Shown here piece by piece: positions 52,435 to 60,827 of a DNA stretch of 64,000 bases. Position numbers and translations under genes: made by a program. The stretch is from Caballeronia ptereochthonis (lineage in GTDB: Bacteria > Pseudomonadota > Gammaproteobacteria > Burkholderiales > Burkholderiaceae). Within the stretch, counting starts at the first letter, position 1, and every line of letters begins with the position of its first letter. Location of the stretch: positions 155,834-219,833 of the forward strand of contig NZ_FCOB02000010.1 in the NCBI RefSeq assembly GCF_001545075.1, given 5' to 3'. Under the pieces are notes generated by a model. That model worked only from the letters and a program-made list of their open reading frames with translations. It searched no databases and was not told the DNA's origin.

Positions 52435-53310
52435 TCAGCGCAGATCGACCCGCGCATTGTTCAAAACGACCACGCCGCGTTCCATCGCCGTGACGCGCAG
52501 CGATACCGTGCCGCCACGCACCCACATCTCGGTTCGCAGCGTGTCCCCCGGCCAGACCGGCGCCGTAAAGCGCACACGCATGCCGGCAAAGCGCGTCTCG
52601 TCGTAATCCAGCACGGAGCGCAGCACGGCGTGCGCCGCCACGCCCATCGCGGCCATGCCATGCAGAATGGGGCGCGGGAAGCCGGACGCAGCCGCCACCG
52701 CGGGATCCGCATGCAGAGGATTCCGGTCGCCGCTCAGGCGATAGATCAGCGCCAATTGCACGGGCGTGGCCAGTTCACATACATGGTCGGGCTCGCCTTC
52801 GGGCATGACATGCGCCACGGGCGGTGCGCCGGCGCTGCCGCCCGCGCCGAAGCCGCCGTCGCCGCGCAGCAGGCTGAGTTGCGCCACGGTGGCAAGCAGC
52901 TGGCCGGTTTCGGCATCGGTGATCTCTCGCGTCTGCTGCAGCAAGGCACCCTTGCCTTCCCCTTTGTCCCAGAGACCGGTGACGCGGGTCGCGCCCTTGA
53001 CGCGGCCGCTCGCCGGCAAGGGCGCATGGATATGGATTTCCTGCTCGGCATGCAGCACCTTTTGCCAGGTGATGCCGGTATCCGGCTCACGCGCCCAGAA
53101 ACCCGGGTAGGCAAGCACATTCGCCATGGTCGGCATGGCGCGCAGCGATCGGCCGTCCGTCCCTTCGTAGACATAGCGCAACTGCCGCGCATCGAGCGGG
53201 TCGGCGCCCAGGCCCAGACCCAAGGCGTATAGCTCGGTATCTCGCAGCGAAAACGCGTGTTCGATCATGGGAAAAGGACGTCCCAGCAAGTGAGCGGGAT
53301 TGATAGGCAT
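52435..53310 (-). CDS. Double-hotdog MaoC-like enoyl-CoA hydratase
   Basis: The protein of about 291 residues has two hotdog domains. The first carries YALGLGLGADPLDARQLRYVYEG; the second has the hydratase motif LIYRLSGDRNPLHADPAVAAASGFPRPILHGMAAMG with catalytic Asp and His. It resembles the 2-enoyl-CoA hydratase 2 type. ATG 53310 (MPINPAHLLG) is preferred over the TTG three codons earlier. It is the promoter-proximal gene of the leftward thiolase-ligase group, divergent from an acyl-CoA dehydrogenase gene. Confidence 0.86.
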   Translation of the reverse strand: MPINPAHLLGRPFPMIEHAFSLRDTELYALGLGLGADPLDARQLRYVYEGTDGRSLRAMPTMANVLAYPGFWAREPDTGITWQKVLHAEQEIHIHAPLPASGRVKGATRVTGLWDKGEGKGALLQQTREITDAETGQLLATVAQLSLLRGDGGFGAGGSAGAPPVAHVMPEGEPDHVCELATPVQLALIYRLSGDRNPLHADPAVAAASGFPRPILHGMAAMGVAAHAVLRSVLDYDETRFAGMRVRFTAPVWPGDTLRTEMWVRGGTVSLRVTAMERGVVVLNNARVDLR

Positions 53311-53515
53311 GGCGTTCAAGACAACTGAAATAACATGTCGACACGATGAGACCGGTGCGTTTCACGGTCAACGGATCGGCATGGTCCGTTCCGTACCTTG
53401 GTACACGCCGGTCAGTGATTCCTTCACCAGTGTCAATGCCATCCTGGCCGCCGCAATTCCAATTTCCGGAACGCCTTGCGCCAATCCGTTGCCTCCCGTT
53501 CCTGGCAAGCGCAGC

Positions 53516-54700
53516 ATGGCATCCTCATCCATCGATCTGCACGCTGCCATGATTCGCGACCACGAAACGCTCAACGGATTGCTCGACACCATCGCCCGCT
53601 TCGTGCGAGAACGCCTCGTACCCAACGAGGAGCGGGTCGCCGAGACCGATGAGATTCCCGAGGACATCGTGACCGACATGAAGACCATGGGCTTGTTTGG
53701 TCTCACCATTCCCGAGCGCTTCGGGGGCCTCGAGCTGACCATGGAAGAAGAAGTGCTGGCCGTCTTCGAGTTGTGTCGCGCCTCACCGGTGTTTCGCTCG
53801 CTGCTGGGCACCACGGTCGGTATCGGTTCGCAGGGCATTCTGTTCGATGGCACGCCGGAGCAACAGGAAAAGTACCTTCCGCGTCTCGCGACGGGCGAGC
53901 TGATCGCCTCCTTCGCGCTGACCGAGCCCGAGTCCGGTTCCGACGCGGCCTCGCTGCGCACGACCGCCATCAGGGACGGTGACGACTACGTGGTCAATGG
54001 CACCAAGCGCTTCATCACCAATGCGCCGCATGCGGGCATCTTCACGCTGATGGCGCGTACCAATCCGGACGACAAGGGTTCGAGCGGCATCTCGGCCTTC
54101 ATCGTCGATGCGGGGACGCCCGGCATCAGCTTCGGCAAGCGCGACAGGAAAATGGGCCAAAAGGGCGCCCACACTTGCGACGTGATCTTCGAAAACGTGC
54201 GCGTCCCCGCCGCCAGTCTCATCGGCGGCAAGGAAGGCCAGGGCTTCAAGACTGCGATGAAAGTGCTGGACAAGGGCCGCATCCATATCGCCGCGGTTTG
54301 CGTGGCGGTGGCTGAGCGCATGCTGTCCATGGCCCTGTCCTATGCCATGGAGCGCAAGCAGTTCGGCCAGCCCGTCGCCGAGTTCCAGCTCGTACAGGCC
54401 ATGCTGGCCGACAGCAAGGCCGAGATCTACGCGGCACGCAGCATGGTGCTGGATGCCGCGCGCCGGCGCGACGACAAACTGCCCGTGAGCACCGAGGCTT
54501 CGTGCGCCAAGTTGTTCGCCTCCGAAATGTGTGGTCGCGTGGCTGATCGCGCAGTGCAGATTTTCGGCGGCGCTGGCTATATGGCCGAGTACGGCATCGA
54601 GCGCTTTTACCGCGACGTGCGGCTGTTTCGCATCTACGAAGGCACGACGCAGATCCAGCAGCTCGTCATTGCCCGAAATATGATCCGTGAGGCGCAGTAA
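53516..54700 (+). CDS. Acyl-CoA dehydrogenase (second in window)
   Basis: The 394-residue enzyme has the family motifs FALTEPESGSDAASLRT, VNGTKRFITNA, RKMGQKGAHTCDVIFENVRVP and FGGAGYMAEYGIERFYRDVRLFRIYEGTTQIQQL, including the catalytic glutamate in YEGTTQI. It introduces a 2,3 double bond and reduces ETF. ATG 53516 (MASSSIDLHAAMIRD) is chosen, because the open frame further left is not family-like. It is divergent from the hotdog-hydratase gene and ends 30 nt from a truncated enoyl-CoA hydratase gene. Confidence 0.9.
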   Translation: MASSSIDLHAAMIRDHETLNGLLDTIARFVRERLVPNEERVAETDEIPEDIVTDMKTMGLFGLTIPERFGGLELTMEEEVLAVFELCRASPVFRSLLGTTVGIGSQGILFDGTPEQQEKYLPRLATGELIASFALTEPESGSDAASLRTTAIRDGDDYVVNGTKRFITNAPHAGIFTLMARTNPDDKGSSGISAFIVDAGTPGISFGKRDRKMGQKGAHTCDVIFENVRVPAASLIGGKEGQGFKTAMKVLDKGRIHIAAVCVAVAERMLSMALSYAMERKQFGQPVAEFQLVQAMLADSKAEIYAARSMVLDAARRRDDKLPVSTEASCAKLFASEMCGRVADRAVQIFGGAGYMAEYGIERFYRDVRLFRIYEGTTQIQQLVIARNMIREAQ

Positions 54701-54730
54701 CTCACGGTCGCATCATCGAGGATGTCAGCG

Positions 54731-55225
54731 TCACATGTCGAGCTGGGGGACCGCTGCTGCCGAAGGCTTGCGCGGCAACCGCTGGGAACTGCCTCCGCTG
54801 GGCAGCAAGTTGCGACGTATGTGCTCGTCGCCAAGCTGCGCTGCGTCATCGGCGATCATCAGGTCGCAGGCCGCCGCCAGCTCGAAGCCACCCGCCACGG
54901 CGTAACCGTTGATGCTGGCCAGCACGATCTGCGGCGCCGACTCCAGGCGCTCGTAGGTGTCCTGCATCAGGTCCTGGTGGTTCATATGGGCTGCGCGGTC
55001 GGCCAGCACGCCGCTCGCGAGCCACTTGAGGTCGTTGCCGGCGCAGAAGGCGCTGCCGCTACCGCGGATCACGAGCACCTTGACCTCGTCGCCAGCCGCC
55101 GCGCAGTCACGCACCGCATCGTTGAGGTCCTGCAAGGTGGGGCCGTCGAGCGCGTTCATGCGCTCGGGCCGGTTCAGCGTCAGGCGGCGCACCTGCGGCG
55201 CGGGGTTGTCGATCAGCAATGCCAT
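54731..55225 (-). pseudogene. Truncated enoyl-CoA hydratase gene
   Basis: The first ~150 residues are a normal crotonase (FCAGNDLKWL, ASINGYAVAGGFELAAACDLMIADDAAQLGDEHIRRNLLPSGGSSQRLPR). At RLPR the family should continue for about 110 residues. Instead the frame ends after KPSAAAVPQLDM. The C-terminal helix needed for trimer formation and CoA binding is lost, apparently by a deletion reaching almost to the stop of the convergent acyl-CoA dehydrogenase gene. The ribosome binding site (GGGGAGC) and start are intact. Confidence 0.8.
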
Positions 55226-55345
55226 GGTGCTCCCCTATCTGCTCTGTCTTGCCGGTGACGACCAGCGCTGCGCAGGTGATGAGGCTGCGGGCGCGCTTTG
55301 AAGCTCGCTGGGCCGCGGTGTTCCTGTCACGCATGCGCGCGTTGC

Positions 55346-56032
55346 TCAGGCAAAGCGCGCCAGATCGTCCACGCCGGCGCGCGTAGTGCGAAACCGGTTG
55401 ACGGGGTGCTCGGCCTCGGCATAGCCAAACGAAATGCCGCAAATCATGTGCTGCGTATCGGGGACGCCAAAATACTCGCGCACGAAATGCGCGTGGCGAG
55501 CCAGCGCCCCTTGCGGCGTGGTCGCGACGCCATGGGCATACGCCGCAAGCAGGAAGGAAGCGACAAAGCCGCCCGCATCCACGAGCGCATACGGCCCCAG
55601 CTCCGCGGGCACCGTGACGATGGCCACGTGCGGCGCATCGAACATGCGGTAGTTGCGGAGGGCCTGCTGGGCGCTGCGCTCAGTGTCCCCTGGACCGATG
55701 CCCAGCGACGAATACAGTGCAATGCCCGCGCCGCGCCGACGCTCGCCATAAATGCCCTTATAACCGGGCGGAAACGGCAGATCGGATTCGGTTTCCGGAT
55801 GGCTCCGCACGCGCCCGATGAGCGCCTCGCGGAAACGCTCCGTGCTCTCCAGGGTTTCGGTGATGACCAACTGCCAGGGCTGCACGTTGCACCACGAGGC
55901 CGAACGGCTCGCCATGCCAACGATGCTGCGGATCAAGTCGGCATCCAGCGCCTTGTTCTGATAGGCGCGGCAGGTAGAGCGGCCGCTCGTCAAGCGATCA
56001 AGGGCGGCGAGATCGGAAGTCTGCGATGTCAT
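55346..56032 (-). CDS. Nitroreductase-family protein
   Basis: The 228-residue FMN-dependent nitroreductase-fold protein has RSTCRAYQNKALDADLIRSIVGMASRSASWCNVQPWQLVI near the N-terminus. Near the C-terminus it has the ICGISFGYAE segment with phosphate-site basic residues, and VATTPQGALARHAHFVREYFG between. Its substrate is unknown; members reduce nitro groups, quinones or enoyl bonds. ATG 56032 (MTSQTSDLAAL) with AAGGAC upstream is chosen over the longer open frame. Confidence 0.85.
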   Translation of the reverse strand: MTSQTSDLAALDRLTSGRSTCRAYQNKALDADLIRSIVGMASRSASWCNVQPWQLVITETLESTERFREALIGRVRSHPETESDLPFPPGYKGIYGERRRGAGIALYSSLGIGPGDTERSAQQALRNYRMFDAPHVAIVTVPAELGPYALVDAGGFVASFLLAAYAHGVATTPQGALARHAHFVREYFGVPDTQHMICGISFGYAEAEHPVNRFRTTRAGVDDLARFA

Positions 56033-56154
56033 GTCGGTAAAGTCCTTGCCTGTTCCTTGGTCCTTGGGGGAGACGTGGCGGGATCGGCGAAGAATCGGTG
56101 TTCGGCGATGCGCCATAGGTTGGACACGTTCGTCCAAGCAACCTGTCCGGCGCT

Positions 56155-56340
56155 TCAGATGAAGGTGCCCTCTTCTCCCACGTACAGAGGATTGTTGCGC
56201 GCGATATCGCCGCCACCGGGCGATTCGCCACGAATCACTTCCGCGCCCAGGCCGCCCAGCAACAGCGATCCGCAGGGCCCAGCCAAGGCCACGGTCAAAT
56301 CGAGAACGCGAATACCTTCCAGGGGTCTTGCAGCTGCCAT
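56155..56340 (-). pseudogene. Truncated CaiB/BaiF CoA-transferase gene
   Basis: The 61-residue product matches only the N-terminus of a family III CoA-transferase (PLEGIRVLDLTVALAGPCGSLLLGGLGAEVIRGESPGGGDIARNNPLYVG) and stops at GEEGTFI. About 330 residues are missing. The start and an AGGAGA ribosome binding site are intact, so this is a 3' deletion. Confidence 0.8.
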
Positions 56341-56506
56341 GCTCGTCTCCTGAAACCTGGCCGGCCGACGCTCGCTGGCAGGCTTCTGTTCGGGAAACTG
56401 GCGGCTGTCAATGGAGAAATCGACAGGCGCCAGCGCTTTTTTTCGTCAGGCGTCAAGGCGAAGTCGAAGCCGGTTCCGCCCGGAAAAAATGGGCGATACG
56501 CCTTGC

Positions 56507-57673
56507 TCAATAAGACTTCGGCAACCCGAGCTTGCGCTCTGCGATGTTCGACAGGATGAGCTGAGGCGTGACGGGTGCGATGTAGCCGATCCAGGCCTCG
56601 CGCATGAACCGTTCGACGTGATATTCCTTTGCGTAGCCGAAGCCGCCATGTGTCAGGATCGCGGTCTGGCAGGCGTTCATGCAGGCCTCCGATGCCAGCA
56701 GCTTCGCCGCGTTGGCCTCGGAGCCACAGGAGAGCCCCTTGTCGTAAAGATCCGCGGCCCCGAAGACCATGTGGTTCGCCGCTTCCAGCTCCGCCCAGTT
56801 GCGGGCCAGCGGATGCTGGACACCCTGGTTCTTGCCGATCGGGCGGCCAAACACCACGCGGTCCTTGGCGTATTGGGTCGCGAGCTTGAGCACGGCACGG
56901 CCGATGCCGATCTGCTCGGCGGCGACCAGCACGCGCTCGGCGTTCATGCCGTGGAATATGTAGCTCAGGCCCTTGCCTTCCTCACCGATCAGCGAGTGCC
57001 TCGACACCGGCAGGTTGTCGATGAAGAGTTCGTTGGTGTCGACCGCGGCGCGGCCGAGTTTGTCGATCTCCCGAATCTCGACATGGTCGCGGTCGAGCCT
57101 GGTGTAGAACAGGCTCAGCCCCTCGCTGTGCTTTCTGACCTCCTCGATCGGCGTGGTACGCGCGAGGATCAGCATATGGTCGGCGACCTGCGCGGTCGAG
57201 ATGAACACCTTCTTGCCCGAGATCAGGTAGTTGCCGTCGGACTGCTTCTTCGCCACAACCTTGAGCTTGGTGGTGTCCAGTCCCGTGTCCGGCTCGGTGA
57301 CCGCGAAACACGCCTTGTTCTCGCCGCGAGCAAAGGGCGGCAGCCAGGCCTTCTTCTGCTCTTCCGTGCCGAAGTGCACGACCGGCTGAAGGCCGAATAT
57401 GTTCATGTGGATGGTGGACGCTGCCGCCTGGCCGCCGCACTCGGCGACAGCGCGCATGAACAGCGCCGCCTCGGTCACACCGAGATTCGCTCCGCCCACA
57501 TCCTCCGGCATACAGATTCCCAGCCACCCGCCGCTGGCTACGGCTTCGAAGAACTCGTGCGGAAACTCGTGATTCCTGTCCTTGTTGCGCCAGTAATCGA
57601 GCGGGAAGTCCGAGCAAATTCTTTGCGCTGCATCGACAATGGCGAGGTGATCGGCGCTGAGTTGGTAGTCCAT
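56507..57673 (-). CDS. Acyl-CoA dehydrogenase (third in window)
   Basis: The 388-residue acyl-CoA dehydrogenase-family protein has CFAVTEPDTGLDTTKLK, ISGKKVFIST, RVVFGRPIGKNQGVQHPLA and HGGFGYAKEYHVERFMREAWIGYIAPVTPQLILSNIAERKLGLPKSY. The usual catalytic glutamate (YEGTSEI) is absent; the aligned stretch reads APVTPQ, as in a known subgroup whose base lies elsewhere. ATG 57673 (MDYQLSADHL) follows CTGCAGGAGACTTAGCC, immediately after a truncated MaoC gene. The substrate may be a branched or dicarboxylic acyl-CoA (inference). Confidence 0.87.
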   Translation of the reverse strand: MDYQLSADHLAIVDAAQRICSDFPLDYWRNKDRNHEFPHEFFEAVASGGWLGICMPEDVGGANLGVTEAALFMRAVAECGGQAAASTIHMNIFGLQPVVHFGTEEQKKAWLPPFARGENKACFAVTEPDTGLDTTKLKVVAKKQSDGNYLISGKKVFISTAQVADHMLILARTTPIEEVRKHSEGLSLFYTRLDRDHVEIREIDKLGRAAVDTNELFIDNLPVSRHSLIGEEGKGLSYIFHGMNAERVLVAAEQIGIGRAVLKLATQYAKDRVVFGRPIGKNQGVQHPLARNWAELEAANHMVFGAADLYDKGLSCGSEANAAKLLASEACMNACQTAILTHGGFGYAKEYHVERFMREAWIGYIAPVTPQLILSNIAERKLGLPKSY

Positions 57674-57675
57674 GG

Positions 57676-57924
57676 CTAAGTCTCCTGCAGATGTGAAATC
57701 GAGCCTTGTCGGCGGGACGTGGCATCCAGCGCCAGCAGGAACATGCTGTTCAAGAGGCGCTGACCGTACATGGTGTTCCTGCTGTACTCGTCGTCGATAT
57801 GCAGCGGCGCGCAGTTGTAGGTCATGGCCGAGAACAGGATGTTGTCGGTCTCGGTCACGGTGCGGCGGATGGCATGCTCGATCACCATGCCGGGCTTGAA
57901 TTCTTCGAAATGAAGGCCTGCCAT
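57676..57924 (-). pseudogene. Truncated MaoC-family hydratase gene
   Basis: The product starts as a normal MaoC hydratase (FEEFKPGMVIEHAIRRTVTETDNILFSAMTYNCAPLHIDDEYSRNTMYGQRLLNSMFLLAL) but departs from the family after LLAL and ends at 82 residues, about half the usual 150. The terminal residues are read through the next gene's ribosome binding region. The start has an AGGAGAAAG site. An internal 3' deletion is likely, so the hydratase step of this set is probably lost. Confidence 0.75.
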
Positions 57925-57953
57925 TTTCTTTCTCCTGGCGTTCCGGATACCGA

Positions 57954-58829
57954 TCAGCTGTTGAACGACTGCGCGAGTTCGATGATTTCGCGCGCCGTCT
58001 TTGCATGGGCAATATCGATGTGCTCGCCGTCGTAGATGCAGGAGGCGCGACCTTCGGCCCGTGCCCTGTCCAGCGCGTCGATCATCCCTTGGTAAAAGGC
58101 AATCTCTTCCCCGGTGAGGCTGTAGGTGTGGTTGACGATCTCGACGTTGGAGGGATGCAGCACCAGCTCTCCGCTCATGCCCAGTTGCCGATCGTTGGCC
58201 GAGGAGATTTTGAGCCCCTCGAGGTCGTGCACCTGCTGCCAGACCCCGCCGATGGGCAGCTTGCCCGCGGCGCGCGCAGCCATGACAATGCGCGACTTGA
58301 GATACTGGGTTTCACGACCGCCCAGCGACCAGACCGTCTTGAGCGCACGTGCCACGTCCGCGTGCTTGGCCGTGGCGCCCACGATGGCGGGCACGCGTTC
58401 GTGCTGTGCGATTTCGTAGGCCAGTTGCAGCGAGCGGGCGGTCTCCAGCAGCGGAATCACCTTCGTGTGACCTACCTGGACGCCTGCTCGATATTCGGCC
58501 TCGGCCAACATGGACGAGACGGTATGGATGTCTTCAGGGCCGCAGGGCTTGGAGATCACGATGCCTTCGACCACCGGGCTCACGATGGCCAGGATGTCGT
58601 CGAAGTCGTACAGGTGCGCGCTACGGTTGATGCGCACCCAGACACGCTGCTTTTGCTCAGCCAGCCAGGCCAGCTTCGACTTGACGATCTCCCGCGCCTC
58701 GACCTTCTGGGCCGGCGGCACGCTGTCCTCCAGATCCAGGATCAGTGCATCGGCTTTGGAGTTGATGGACTTCTCAATCCAGGTCGATTTGTTGCCCGGA
58801 ACAAAGAGGAACGAGCGTATGGGTTTCAT
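57954..58829 (-). CDS. HpcH/HpaI-family lyase (CitE-like; citramalyl/malyl-CoA lyase-type)
   Basis: The 291-residue TIM-barrel protein has RSFLFVPGNKSTWIEKSINSKADALILDLEDSVPPAQKVEAR, VRINRSAHLYDFDDILAI and GGVWQQVHDLEGLKISSANDRQLGMSGELVLHPSNVEIVN, all typical of CitE-like CoA-ester lyases that bind Mg2+ through the conserved Glu and Asp. It should cleave a 3-hydroxy-acyl-CoA such as citramalyl-CoA or malyl-CoA. It is the first gene of a leftward set (CitE-like, MaoC fragment, acyl-CoA dehydrogenase, CoA-transferase fragment) whose members suit C5 branched dicarboxylate degradation. Confidence 0.87.
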   Translation of the reverse strand: MKPIRSFLFVPGNKSTWIEKSINSKADALILDLEDSVPPAQKVEAREIVKSKLAWLAEQKQRVWVRINRSAHLYDFDDILAIVSPVVEGIVISKPCGPEDIHTVSSMLAEAEYRAGVQVGHTKVIPLLETARSLQLAYEIAQHERVPAIVGATAKHADVARALKTVWSLGGRETQYLKSRIVMAARAAGKLPIGGVWQQVHDLEGLKISSANDRQLGMSGELVLHPSNVEIVNHTYSLTGEEIAFYQGMIDALDRARAEGRASCIYDGEHIDIAHAKTAREIIELAQSFNS

Positions 58830-59324
58830 CTGCGTAGTCGTGACTGTCTCGGGCTGTTGATGGTTTCATCTTACGATCGTTTTTTACCTAACGATTGGTA
58901 GTTAGTTTGTCCCTCATCGGGCAACACTGTCATTGGGGGTTTACGCCAACCCACCACTGGCTCGACTCGCTCGGCACATGGCGTTTCCCATCCAGTCGAC
59001 GGCCGCCGGATCGGGCACGTCCGCACTCCCTCTGCGAGTCCGGCTGGCTCATGGATAACACCCATGGAACATCGCCCGAACACACCACAAACTAACAAAC
59101 ATTAGATAGCCCAAAACCACGGAATCGTGCATGCCGATGTTGCCGACTCGATGCACATCGCGCAGGGCACGGGTTTTCAGCCCGGCCCGCGGGAGGACGA
59201 CCGGCATGAAGCCATCACCACGCTTGAATGATCTCTTCGGAGGAGAAGTGAGCAACGCCACGAACAAGATGCCGTCCGACGGCGTCAGCGCCAATGCGGA
59301 AGCGCTAGCGCGGCCGTCCCCGGA
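58830..59324. other. Intergenic control region left of the MFS remnant
   Basis: This stretch of about 495 nt has no gene I can support. It contains the inverted repeat at 58888-58905 upstream of the CitE-like gene. A second possible TetR-like box at 59088-59107 (CAAACTAACAAACATTAGAT) ends in the same ACATTAGAT as a sequence just upstream of the TetR gene (60571-60586, reverse complement CAAACGAACATTAGAT). Confidence 0.45.
58888..58905. promoter_or_regulatory. Inverted repeat upstream of the CitE-like operon
   Basis: CTAAC and GTTAG are separated by eight bases (GATTGGTA), 59 nt before the CitE-like start codon. Size and position suit a repressor such as the TetR encoded at 59862-60530; this link is inference. 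Confidence 0.4.
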
Positions 59325-59597
59325 TCGGGTCCTGCGGCTTTGCAGCTCGTCGCACCGAGCCGCATGCGCGGCACCGTCGGCGCCATCTATTCGTTCGTCG
59401 CGCAGTTGATCGGCTTCGGCGCAGGCCCGACGCTGATTGCGCTGATTACCGATCATGTGTTCCGCAATCCGAAGATGGTTGGACATTCGATCGCTATCGT
59501 GTGCGCCATCGCGTCAGCGCTCGCGGCCTGGCTGCTGCTTACCGCGCTGCCTCACTATCGGCACTTGCTGGCCGAAGAGCAAGCGGCACAGGGATGA
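59325..59597 (+). pseudogene. MFS transporter remnant (C-terminal two helices)
   Basis: The frame encodes ALQLVAPSRMRGTVGAIYSF followed by VAQLIGFGAGPTLIALITDHVF and ASALAAWLLLTALPHY, the typical end of a 12-helix MFS permease. Nothing MFS-like precedes it, so about ten helices are missing. A short hydrophilic tail follows. Confidence 0.7.
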
Positions 59598-59861
59598 TGG
59601 GACGTCGTGCCGGAGTGAGGCACGGGACAATCGTGTGCTATGCGGATGCGTTTCGTTGTATTACTCGAGAGCGGCGGCCTCGGAGTCCCAGGTTCATCGC
59701 CGCAGGTCGCGACGCTCATGCGCTGAATATAGAGAGGCCGCGACGCAGGACACACGATCGCAGGAAAACGCAACGACGAGCTCGGCGAAGCGGCGCTGCA
59801 CTTCTTGCTGCATCATACGCACGCCAGTTGAACACCCGCATGCGCGCAAGGCGCGCCGGGC

Positions 59862-60530
59862 TCAGGATGACGCGGCCAGTTCCTTCCTGCGGCCGCTGCG
59901 CCGCCGCTTGGCCGCTGGCTGCACGCCCTCGAAGAACATCGTGATGAACTGATCTGCGACCTTGTCGAGCGATCCCTTCTTCGGATCGAACCAGGTCTGG
60001 ACCGAATTGATAAAGCCGAGGACGAAGACGCGGCACAGCGCGATATCGACGTCTTCGCGCAGAAAACCTTCCTTGCGCAGATCGTCGAAGACGGTTGTCC
60101 ATAGCCGCTGGTGCCGCTCGCGCCGCTTGATCTGGCGCTCTCGCACCTTGTCCGGCAACTGGCTCAGGAGGCGGCCGTGTGCAAGCGCGTAGTCGCCGAA
60201 CTTGATCAGGGCGCTCATCTGTCCGACAAGTGCCGCCTTGAATCGGTCGTCGGCGCCCGCGTTGGCGGGCAGCGCATCGAAATGCTCATTGATATGCCGC
60301 ACGATGCTGTCCGCGCCGTGCTCCATCACAATATCGACAAGCTCTTCCTTCGACGAAAAGTGATAGTAGATGCTGGCGGCCTCGATGCCAGCCTGGTCGG
60401 CAATCGAGCGCATCGTCGTTGCCGTGTACCCTTGCGTCGCAAACGAGCGCGCCGCCAACCGGAGCAAGGTCTCCCGGGTATCCACGCTAGGGTTTACATT
60501 TCGTTTTCGCACGTCGGTGTCTCGGGTCAA
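59862..60530 (-). CDS. TetR-family transcriptional regulator
   Basis: The 222-residue TetR protein has an HTH (AARSFATQGYTATTMRSIADQAGIEAASIYYHFSSKEELVDIVMEHG), a helical ligand domain and a basic tail (AAKRRRSGRRKE). The likely start is TTG 60530 or GTG 60512. It is a candidate repressor of the CitE-like/acyl-CoA dehydrogenase genes to its left, perhaps sensing an acyl-CoA. A sequence just upstream (60571-60586) shares CAAAC-ACATTAGAT with 59088-59107. Confidence 0.87.
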   Translation of the reverse strand: MTRDTDVRKRNVNPSVDTRETLLRLAARSFATQGYTATTMRSIADQAGIEAASIYYHFSSKEELVDIVMEHGADSIVRHINEHFDALPANAGADDRFKAALVGQMSALIKFGDYALAHGRLLSQLPDKVRERQIKRRERHQRLWTTVFDDLRKEGFLREDVDIALCRVFVLGFINSVQTWFDPKKGSLDKVADQFITMFFEGVQPAAKRRRSGRRKELAASS

Positions 60531-60827
60531 CGCTGTCTTTTTTCGGCGCGGTTCGGGCGCCCGCCGCTCAATCTAATGTTCGTTTGAAAGATTATCCTAT
60601 TTCTAACGCGCGAGCCAGGGCGTTCACAGTACGGAACCACTAGCGGCCGCGCGTTGATACGCCGCGTGCGCCGGCGAGAGCGCGATCGCGAGTCAACACT
60701 CAGCACGAACGAGAATCCGGCAAGGCCTTGTGCTCCTGTCGACCAACCGTGCTTCAATTGCGGCGGCTTTGGACTCGCATGCAGCGACGCCGAACGTGAG
60801 CCTCACATGCTCCGTCGTCCTCGGCCG
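60531..60827. other. Intergenic stretch between TetR and prpR
   Basis: This gap of about 297 nt lies between the TetR start and the end of prpR, which is transcribed in the same direction. It probably contains the TetR promoter and the box at 60571-60586. No credible gene is seen. Confidence 0.5.

Noticed and set aside
53320..53515. Possible protein remnant (MALTLVKESLTGVYQGTERT) on the minus strand
   Set aside because: It looks faintly like the end of a regulator or binding protein, but I could not assign a family, so I did not annotate it.
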